A DNA stretch of 6,055 bases from Armatimonadota bacterium (GTDB lineage: Bacteria > Armatimonadota > Fimbriimonadia > Fimbriimonadales > Fimbriimonadaceae). This document shows positions 1 through 5,070 of the stretch, in pieces. The stretch is from positions 1-6,055 of the forward strand of contig DPBN01000190.1 of the NCBI GenBank assembly GCA_003516955.1, read 5' to 3'. Made by a program: the position numbers and the translations under genes. A model generated the notes under the pieces. It saw nothing but the letters and a program-made list of their open reading frames with translations, was not told the origin of the DNA and did not search any database. The stretch's first letter is position 1, and the number at the start of each line of letters is the position of its first letter.

Positions 1-420
1 CACCGCCTTGCATCCGGCCTTCACCAGGCGGCCCTCTGCGGTCAGAAGCTCGACCCGAAGAATCCAATCCCGCGGTCCGCCGCACTGCTCGGCCAGCGCG
101 TGGGGAAGGTTCATGGCGACCAGTCCTCCGACGGTGCCCGGATACCCTGCCAGCGCCCTCCCCCACCGATCCTCGTCGGGCAACGGCAGGGCCAGCCCTC
201 TGGCGGCGCACTCCGCCTGCAGCTCCTTCAGGGGTGTGCCAGCCCATGCCTCCACGTACTGATCGTCCGGTTCGAACTCCACGATTCCGCTGGGGCCGAC
301 CGCCACCCCCCGCCCGGCGACGGCGCCGCACCCCCCGACCTTGGAGCCCGAGCCGACGACCCGGACCGGGTCGTTGCCCGCCAGCTCGGCAGCCAGTGCC
401 ACCCACAGCTCGCCGCTCAA
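1..420 (-). CDS. glcE: Glycolate oxidase FAD-binding subunit GlcE, N-terminal part (cut by left edge)
   Basis: The 140 visible codons begin at a TTG (420-418) and stay open to the left edge. The product resembles GlcE, the second FAD-binding subunit of the GlcDEF glycolate oxidase, which oxidises glycolate to glyoxylate at the membrane. Visible FAD-domain (PCMH-type) signatures are VRVVGSGSK at about residues 19-27, AGTPLKELQ at 60-68, GTVGGLVAMNLP at 95-106 and GGPRDWILRVELLTAEGRLVKAGCKAV at 114-140. The last segment aligns by eye with the family's SVRDFVLGVRV...G..VMKNVAGYD region, so the cut falls just before that motif. The TTG start is favoured because GGAGG lies 7 nt upstream and TTG overlaps the glcD stop (TTGA), suggesting translational coupling. 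A GTG at codon 7 is the alternative start. The N-terminus is short before the FAD loop. GlcF would be expected further left. The FAD-binding family is secure; the GlcE name rests on motifs plus position behind glcD. Confidence 0.85.
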   Translation of the reverse strand, partial: MSGELWVALAAELAGNDPVRVVGSGSKVGGCGAVAGRGVAVGPSGIVEFEPDDQYVEAWAGTPLKELQAECAARGLALPLPDEDRWGRALAGYPGTVGGLVAMNLPHALAEQCGGPRDWILRVELLTAEGRLVKAGCKAV

Positions 421-1793
421 GCCCCGACCTCCGGCACGAGCTTGCCCGGGTTGCAGAGCGGATCCGCCCCCAGTGCCGCCGCAAGCCTGCGCTGGAACTC
501 GAGATCCTCCTCCGAGAACATCAGGCGCATGAACGGCAACTTCTCCAAGCCCACCCCGTGCTCGCCGGTGATGCTGCCGCCGAACGCCACGCACAGGCGC
601 ATGATCTCGTCGGCCGCGCGATGCATGCGGGCCGTCTGGTCCGGGTCCCGGTCGTCGAAGGGCATGCAGGGATGCAGGTTCCCGTCCCCAGCGTGCGCAA
701 GGTTCGCGACCACGACCCCGTGCCTCTGTGCGATCTCGGAGATCCGCTCCAGCATGTCCGGCAGCTTCGATCTCGGGATGGAGCCGTCGTGGGTCACCTT
801 GCTCGGTGCGATGCGCCCGAGACCGCCCACGGCGTTCTTCCGGGCGTACCACAGTCGCGCCCGCTCGGCGTCGTCCTTCGCGACCTGAAGCTCGATCGCG
901 CCGCATCGCCGGCAAACTTCGGTGGCGGCGTCCAGCTCGGCCTCGGTTGAGGACTCCGTCCCGTCGAACTCCATCAACAGGAAGGCGCCTGCCGCCGCAG
1001 GGAACTCCAAGCCGAACGAATCCGAAACCACCTTCATGAACGTGGCGTCCATGAACTCCAGCGCCAGGGGGACGACGCCCTCGGCGATCATCAGCGCCAC
1101 GGCCCGAACGGCCTCGCGCGGCGTCTGGAAGAACGCGAGAGCGGTCCGCACCCATTCCGCCTTCGGCGTCAGGCGCAGCACGGCCTCGGTCACCACGCCC
1201 AGCGTGCCCTCGGAACCGACGATCAGCGCGCACGGGTCGATCCCCGGCGCCCCAGGCACCCGGGAGCCGAACCGGACGACCTCGCCGCGGGGCAGCACCA
1301 CCTGGACCTCCAGCACGTGGTTGGCGGTGACGCCGTACTTGAGCGTGTGCGGCCCGCCTGCGTTCTCGGCGATGTTGCCGCCGATGGTGCTCACATGCTG
1401 GCTGGAAGGGTCCGGCGCGAAGAACAGACCGTGAGGCTCTGCCGCCTTGCTCACCTGGAGGTTCGTCACACCCGGCTGCACCCTCGCGAAGCGGTTCTCC
1501 GCGTCGATCTCCAGAATGCGGTTCATCCGCCTGGTCGAGATCACGACGCCCGCGACGGTCGCTCCCCCGCTCAGGCCCGTTCCCGCTCCGCGGGCGGCGA
1601 AGGGCACGCCGTGTTCGCGGCAGAGGACCACCACGTCCCGGACCTCCTCGGTCGTGGAGGGCAGGGCCACGCAGAGCGGCGGCCTCTTCTCCACCGTGTA
1701 GGCGTCGCACTCGTACACCCGTTCCACGGCAGGGCCAACCAGCACGGCCTCCTCGCCAAGGCGCCGTCTCAGCGCTTCGACCACCCCGCTCAC
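417..1793 (-). CDS. glcD: Glycolate/2-hydroxyacid oxidase FAD-linked subunit GlcD
   Basis: This complete 458-residue protein belongs to the GlcD/D-lactate dehydrogenase flavoprotein family, which oxidises 2-hydroxyacids to 2-oxoacids. The N-terminal FAD-binding domain shows the pyrophosphate loop PFAARGAGTGLSGGAT (residues 64-79), DPSSQHVSTIGGNIAENAGG (128-147) and IVGSEGTLGVVTEA (191-204). The C-terminal FAD-oxidase domain has HAGDGNLHP (367-375) and GEHGVG (410-415), the histidine-rich motifs thought to bind metal and substrate, and ends in NPGKLVP. E. coli GlcD is about 499 residues, so this is somewhat shorter but has every key motif. Start: GTG at 1793-1791; an in-frame TAG at 1805-1803 prevents meaningful extension. 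No Shine-Dalgarno is visible, but TAGAAT ends 6 nt before the GTG, suggesting a leaderless mRNA. Its TGA overlaps the glcE TTG. Pairing with glcE favours glycolate as substrate, but D-lactate, sulfolactate or another 2-hydroxyacid cannot be excluded. Confidence 0.93.
   Translation of the reverse strand: MSGVVEALRRRLGEEAVLVGPAVERVYECDAYTVEKRPPLCVALPSTTEEVRDVVVLCREHGVPFAARGAGTGLSGGATVAGVVISTRRMNRILEIDAENRFARVQPGVTNLQVSKAAEPHGLFFAPDPSSQHVSTIGGNIAENAGGPHTLKYGVTANHVLEVQVVLPRGEVVRFGSRVPGAPGIDPCALIVGSEGTLGVVTEAVLRLTPKAEWVRTALAFFQTPREAVRAVALMIAEGVVPLALEFMDATFMKVVSDSFGLEFPAAAGAFLLMEFDGTESSTEAELDAATEVCRRCGAIELQVAKDDAERARLWYARKNAVGGLGRIAPSKVTHDGSIPRSKLPDMLERISEIAQRHGVVVANLAHAGDGNLHPCMPFDDRDPDQTARMHRAADEIMRLCVAFGGSITGEHGVGLEKLPFMRLMFSEEDLEFQRRLAAALGADPLCNPGKLVPEVGA
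428..432 (-). promoter_or_regulatory. Ribosome binding site for glcE
   Basis: GGAGG on the minus strand, inside the last codons of glcD, sits 7 nt before the TTG at 420-418. It is the strongest Shine-Dalgarno seen before any start in the window, and it decides in favour of the TTG over the downstream GTG. The site lets ribosomes reinitiate at the TTGA overlap. Confidence 0.7.
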
Positions 1794-1799
1794 AGGCGC

Positions 1800-1805
1800 A
1801 TTCTA
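1800..1805 (-). promoter_or_regulatory. Candidate -10 element of a leaderless glcD promoter
   Basis: TAGAAT on the minus strand matches TANNNT and four of six bases of TATAAT. Six bases (1799-1794) separate it from the GTG start, so transcription should begin at or next to the start codon. The absence of a Shine-Dalgarno before glcD fits a leaderless transcript. No good -35 hexamer lies 16-18 bp upstream; that position is occupied by the inverted repeat at 1825-1837. Prediction from pattern only. Confidence 0.45.
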
Positions 1806-1824
1806 CTTCGGAGAAGCCCGGAGG

Positions 1825-1837
1825 GTTCGGCCCGAAC
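1825..1837. repeat. 13-bp perfect inverted repeat, candidate operator between glcD and the exporter gene
   Basis: GTTCGG-C-CCGAAC is a perfect 6+1+6 palindrome within the 90-bp divergent intergenic region. If glcD transcripts start at 1793, it spans about -32 to -44, over the -35 position. Relative to the exporter start at 1884 it lies about -47 to -59. Such a place suits a dimeric regulator acting on both promoters. In GC-rich DNA a short palindrome can arise by chance, and the motif matches no operator I can name. Confidence 0.35.
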
Positions 1838-1870
1838 GCCCCTGCGGAGCCATCCCGTCCAGAGCGCGGG

Positions 1871-1876
1871 TACAGT
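1871..1876 (+). promoter_or_regulatory. Candidate -10 element of a leaderless promoter for the TauE/SafE gene
   Basis: TACAGT fits TANNNT and ends 7 nt before the GTG start at 1884. No Shine-Dalgarno is visible between them, so initiation on a leaderless mRNA is the simplest reading. No convincing -35 hexamer is seen. It mirrors the arrangement in front of the divergent glcD. Confidence 0.42.
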
Positions 1877-1883
1877 CTGCGCC

Positions 1884-2660
1884 GTGCTGCCGCCTCTCTC
1901 GCCGCTCCAGTGGGTCTGCGTCCTGGTGGCCGCGGCGTTCGTGGGCCTCTCCAAGACCGGCGTCCCAGGGGCTGGCGTGGTGATCGTGCCCCTGATGGCG
2001 GTGGCGTTCAGCGGCCGTTCCTCGCCCGGCGCCCTCCTCCCGATGCTCCTGTTCGGCGATCTGTTCGCCGTGGCGTGGTACCGGCGCCATGCCCGGTGGC
2101 CGATCCTGCTCGGCTTGGCTCCCTGGGTCGTGGTCGGCGTGGCGGCAGGCGCCGGAACGCTCTGGTGGATGGGCACGTCTCCCGCGTTGGCTCGGGGCGT
2201 CGAGCGGCTGATCGCCGCGCTGGTGCTGGGGATGGTGGCGATCCACCTGCTGCGCGGGCGCCTGGGCGACCGCCTGCAGCCCCACAGCCTGGGAGGGCGC
2301 ATCCTCGCCGGAGTCGCCGCCGGCTACGCCACCACGGTCAGCAACGCAGCCGGGCCGGTGACCAACCTGTACCTCGCTTCCGCGCGCATCCCCAAGGAGG
2401 AGTTCATGGGCACGGCGGCGTGGTTCTACCTCATCTTCAACCTTCTCAAGCTGCCGATCTTCGCGATGCTGACCGCCTTCCAGCCGCAGGCGCCGATGGT
2501 CACGCGGTCCTCGCTGGCCATGAACGCCCTCGCGGTGCCCGCCATCCTCATCGGCTGCTACGCCGGCAGGGCGATCTTCCGCCGCCTCTCCCAAGCGTGG
2601 TTCGAGGACCTGGTGATCGGCCTGGCGACCATCACCTGCCTGTACCTCTTGCTCCGCTGA
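1884..2660 (+). CDS. TauE/SafE family membrane anion exporter
   Basis: A 258-residue integral membrane protein of the TauE/SafE family, whose characterised or proposed members move sulfite, sulfoacetate and similar small anions. Length is normal for the family. It has roughly eight hydrophobic segments, at about residues 9-28, 30-43, 50-66, 73-93, 105-123, 137-158, 173-196 and 211-257 (the last probably two helices). The two family half-repeats are visible: GLSKTGVPGAG at 21-31 and GVAAGYATTVSNAAGPVTNLYLAS at 143-166. The start is the GTG at 1884; the reading frame stays open far upstream, but that part is antisense to glcD and its translation is not membrane-like. The gene is divergent from glcD and converges on flhA. 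Substrate is unknown; a sulfonate, sulfite or 2-hydroxyacid linked to the glcDE oxidase is an inference from position only. Confidence 0.85.
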   Translation: MLPPLSPLQWVCVLVAAAFVGLSKTGVPGAGVVIVPLMAVAFSGRSSPGALLPMLLFGDLFAVAWYRRHARWPILLGLAPWVVVGVAAGAGTLWWMGTSPALARGVERLIAALVLGMVAIHLLRGRLGDRLQPHSLGGRILAGVAAGYATTVSNAAGPVTNLYLASARIPKEEFMGTAAWFYLIFNLLKLPIFAMLTAFQPQAPMVTRSSLAMNALAVPAILIGCYAGRAIFRRLSQAWFEDLVIGLATITCLYLLLR

Positions 2661-2663
2661 GCC

Positions 2664-4751
2664 TTAAGCCGCGGCAACCTGCCCGACGAACTCCACCTCG
2701 GCTTGGGCGGAGACCTCGTTGTAGGCGAGGACGGGCAGCGACGGAAGGTACTTCTCCAGGAGCCTCCGGAGCGGCAACCGAAGCTGATTGCCGCACAACA
2801 GGACCGGCTGGCCGCCGCTCGCGACGGCCCGGTCCATCTCGCTCTGCAGCTTCTCGATCAGCTGCCTCTGCTCCTGCGGGTCGAGGATCAGCACGCTTCC
2901 GAAGCTGGTGACGTTCACGCACTCGACCAGCCTCTGTTCCAGCCTCGGATCGAGGGTGATGCAGTACAGGCGGTTGTCCTGGTCGACGAACTGGCGGGTG
3001 ATGGTCCGCGCGATCGCCGCCCGCACCAACTCCCCCAGCTGGTCGGGATCCTTCACGCGGCTGCCGAAGTCGGCCATCGTCTCGAGGATGGTCACCATGT
3101 CCCGAATGGGCACCCGCTCGCGGAGAAGGTGCTGCAGCACCTTCTGGATGTCCCCGATCTGCAGCACGTTGGGCACCAGCTCGTTGACGACGGCCTCGTT
3201 CACCTGCTTGGCGTTGTCCAACAGCGTGAGCACGTCCTGACGGCTCAGGAGCTCGGCCGCGTGCGTCTTCACCACCTCCGCGAGATGCGTCGAGATGACC
3301 GCCGAGGGCTCGATCACGGTGTAGCCGGCTCGCTGCGCGGCCTCCTTCAGATTCTCGTCCACCCAAAGGGCGTCCAGACCGAACACCGGGTCCTTCGTGG
3401 GCGTGCCGGGCACGGTCTGCAGGATGCCGCCGCCGTTCACCGCGAGGCAGTGGCCCAACAGAACCTCCCCGCGGGCGACCTCCTCGCCACGGATCTTGAT
3501 GCAGTACTGGTTGGGCTCCAGGTGGATGCTGTCTCGGATGCGCACCGTGGGCATCACGAACCCAAGCTCCAGCGCGATCTGCCGCCGGGTCGCCGCCACC
3601 CGCTCGCTCAGGTCGCCTCCCACCCGCGGGTCCGCCAGCCTGGTGATGCCGTAGCCGACCTCGATCTCGATCGGATCCACGTTTAGGAGCGGCAGCACGG
3701 CCTCCGGCCCGGTCGGCAGCGGCTTCGCCTTCTCCGCTCCGTCCGCCTTGCCGGCTTTCTTGCCGGAGGCGTCCGCCCCAGCCGAGGGGCCCTTGCCCAG
3801 GGAGCGGGAGAGCGCGATGCACAGGCCGCCGATCGCGAAGAAGATCGTCGCGGGAAACCCTGGAACCAAGCCCAGCAGGGCAAGCGCCACCCCGGCCCCT
3901 CCGATCGCGCGAGGCTGGCTCAGCAGCTGGCCCGCCATCTCGCCGCCCATGCTGCGCTCTTGACCGGCTCGCGTGACCATCAGGCCGCTCGCGGTGGAGA
4001 TCAGCAGCGCGGGAAGCTGGGAAACGAGTCCCTCGCCGACGGAGAGCAGGGCGTAGGTGCGCAGGATCGTCATCGCGTCGCCCTCGCCGCGCAGGAAGCC
4101 CACGGCGAAGCCGCCGACGATGTTCACCAGGATGATCAGGATCGCCGCGATCGCATCGCCCTTGACGAACTTCGAGGCGCCGTCCATCGCGCCGTAGAAG
4201 TCCGCCTCCTGCTTGATCTGCTTGCGCCTCTCGCGGGCCTGCTCGTCGTCGATCGCCCCGGCGGCGAGGTCGGCGTCGATCGCCATCTGCTTGCCGGGCA
4301 GGGCATCCAGCGTGAATCGGGCGACGACCTCGGCCACGCGCCCCGCCCCGTTGGTGATGACGATGAACTGGACGATCACCAGGATCAGGAACGCTACGAA
4401 CCCGACGACGAAGTCGCCGCCCATCACCACCGAACCGAACGTCTCGATCACGTGGCCGCCTTGGCCGCTTCCCAAAATCAACTTGGTCGCGGCGACGCTC
4501 AGGGCTAGGCGGAACAGCGTGGAGATCAGCAACAGCGATGGGAACACGCTGAATTGGAGGGGGTCGGTGACGTTCACCGCCGAGAGCAGGATCACGACCG
4601 ACGAAGCGATCGCGACCACCAGCCCAAGGTCCAGCGCCCAGGTCGGCATCGGCAGGATCAACATGCCGACGATGAGCAGCATGCCTGCTCCGAGCAACAG
4701 ATCCGGGTGCTTCAGGAGCTTGTTCAGCGCGTTCATGACGATGGGGCGCAA
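2664..4751 (-). CDS. flhA: Flagellar type III export gate protein FlhA
   Basis: Full-length FlhA (695 residues from TTG, 690 from ATG; family about 690-700). FlhA forms the nonameric ring of the flagellar export gate, uses the proton motive force and docks chaperone-substrate complexes. About eight membrane helices fill residues 16-315. The FHIPEP signature is ARFTLDALPGKQMAIDADL (144-162), followed by the conserved cytoplasmic stretch QEADFYGAMDGASKFVKGDAIA (181-202), including the conserved Asp of KGDA. A flexible Lys/Ala/Gly-rich linker (318-350) leads to the cytoplasmic domain (about 351-695), with VGYGITRL, VRIRDSIHLEPNQY, FGLDALWV and RERVPIRDMVTILE motifs. Start: TTG at 4751-4749 has GAGGG just upstream; ATG at 4736-4734 lacks a usable site but remains possible. 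It lies 28 bp behind the ftsB-like gene. SctV of injectisomes is related, but the motifs and length read as flagellar FlhA. Confidence 0.95.
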   Translation of the reverse strand: MRPIVMNALNKLLKHPDLLLGAGMLLIVGMLILPMPTWALDLGLVVAIASSVVILLSAVNVTDPLQFSVFPSLLLISTLFRLALSVAATKLILGSGQGGHVIETFGSVVMGGDFVVGFVAFLILVIVQFIVITNGAGRVAEVVARFTLDALPGKQMAIDADLAAGAIDDEQARERRKQIKQEADFYGAMDGASKFVKGDAIAAILIILVNIVGGFAVGFLRGEGDAMTILRTYALLSVGEGLVSQLPALLISTASGLMVTRAGQERSMGGEMAGQLLSQPRAIGGAGVALALLGLVPGFPATIFFAIGGLCIALSRSLGKGPSAGADASGKKAGKADGAEKAKPLPTGPEAVLPLLNVDPIEIEVGYGITRLADPRVGGDLSERVAATRRQIALELGFVMPTVRIRDSIHLEPNQYCIKIRGEEVARGEVLLGHCLAVNGGGILQTVPGTPTKDPVFGLDALWVDENLKEAAQRAGYTVIEPSAVISTHLAEVVKTHAAELLSRQDVLTLLDNAKQVNEAVVNELVPNVLQIGDIQKVLQHLLRERVPIRDMVTILETMADFGSRVKDPDQLGELVRAAIARTITRQFVDQDNRLYCITLDPRLEQRLVECVNVTSFGSVLILDPQEQRQLIEKLQSEMDRAVASGGQPVLLCGNQLRLPLRRLLEKYLPSLPVLAYNEVSAQAEVEFVGQVAAA

Positions 4752-4755
4752 GGCG

Positions 4756-4760
4756 CCCTC
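4756..4760 (-). promoter_or_regulatory. Probable ribosome binding site for flhA
   Basis: GAGGG on the minus strand ends 4 nt before the TTG at 4751-4749 and 19 nt before the ATG at 4736-4734. Only the TTG is within normal reach, so this site supports the longer protein. The match to the Shine-Dalgarno consensus is partial. Confidence 0.4.
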
Positions 4761-4776
4761 ATCGGGATGATCGGCA

Positions 4777-4806
4777 AAACTACCGGGTTTCCGCAGAGCC
4801 TTCCAA
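4777..4806 (-). promoter_or_regulatory. Candidate internal promoter for flhA
   Basis: Minus-strand TTGGAA (4806-4801), an 18-bp spacer and TAGTTT (4782-4777) resemble a sigma-70-type promoter overlapping the end of the ftsB-like gene; the TAG is that gene's stop codon. Transcription would start near 4770, giving a short leader that keeps the GAGGG site. The boxes match their consensus at four and three of six positions, so this is weak evidence. Confidence 0.25.
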
Positions 4807-5070
4807 TGGCACCGTCAGCGGTTTCTCGCCTGCCTTCAGCAGGCCCTGCTCGCGGAGCATCGCCTCGCGGAACAGCGGGTTATCCAACCGGGCCTTCTCC
4901 CGGGCGAGCCTCTCGCGGTCGGCTTCCGCTCTCCTGACCGCCTCGCGCAACGCCGCGAGGCTCCTCTGCTGCTCCCAAGCCCGGCGCCAAGGCAGCTGGC
5001 CGAGGAAAGCCCCCGCCGCCACCGCCGAGCCAACCACCAAGAGCTTCCACCAGGCGACTCCCTTCGCCAT
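4780..5070 (-). CDS. FtsB/DivIC-like septum formation initiator protein
   Basis: A 96-residue bitopic membrane protein. It has a short N-terminal tail (MAKGVAWWK), one membrane helix at about residues 8-25, then a charged Ala/Leu/Arg/Glu-rich coiled coil at about 31-62. It ends in a small C-terminal motif, DNPLFREAMLREQGLLKAGEKPL (63-85). That motif has the form of the FtsB/DivIC family's 'D..Y.E..AR..LG....GE', and size and layout match. FtsB/DivIC works with FtsL and FtsQ/DivIB to activate septal cell-wall synthesis at the division site. The ATG at 5070-5068 shares one base with the pyruvate kinase stop (TGATG), so translation is probably coupled; only a weak GGA precedes it. The same frame is open upstream, but there it is a shadow of pyruvate kinase. 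FtsB and DivIC cannot be told apart from sequence, and the very low conservation of this family limits certainty. Confidence 0.75.
   Translation of the reverse strand: MAKGVAWWKLLVVGSAVAAGAFLGQLPWRRAWEQQRSLAALREAVRRAEADRERLAREKARLDNPLFREAMLREQGLLKAGEKPLTVPLEGSAETR

Noticed and set aside
100..950. Two long plus-strand open frames opposite glcD and glcE
   Set aside because: Both are antisense to clear flavoprotein genes. Their products are low-complexity Pro/Arg/Ser sequence with no recognisable motif.
1790..1801. A minus-strand ATG-CGC-CTG-TGA mini-ORF whose stop overlaps the glcD GTG
   Set aside because: Its ATG lies partly within the predicted -10 element, so it would not be in a leaderless transcript, and it has no ribosome site. 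It is only the tail of a shadow frame.
1806..1816. CTTC-GGA-GAAG small hairpin beside the glcD -10 element
   Set aside because: A 4-bp stem is too short to support as an operator or RNA structure.
1825..1837. GTTC...GAAC palindrome as an SOS (LexA) box
   Set aside because: Known boxes of the GAAC...GTTC type have the arms in the opposite order, and the alphaproteobacterial type uses direct GTTC repeats. The neighbouring genes are not DNA-repair genes.
2663..2675. CTTAAG and GCCGCGGC palindromes at the convergent stops as a terminator
   Set aside because: They form no stem of useful length with a loop and no T-run follows on either strand.
1910..2911. A 333-codon plus-strand frame overlapping the exporter and the end of flhA
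   Set aside because: It is out of frame with the TauE/SafE gene, Arg/Pro/Gly-rich, and crosses two real genes. It is a GC-rich shadow frame.
2703..3686. A 327-codon open frame on the plus strand, opposite flhA
   Set aside because: It lies wholly antisense to a well-supported flhA. Its translation is rich in His, Leu, Val and Asp without domain logic, as expected from mirrored codons in GC-rich DNA.
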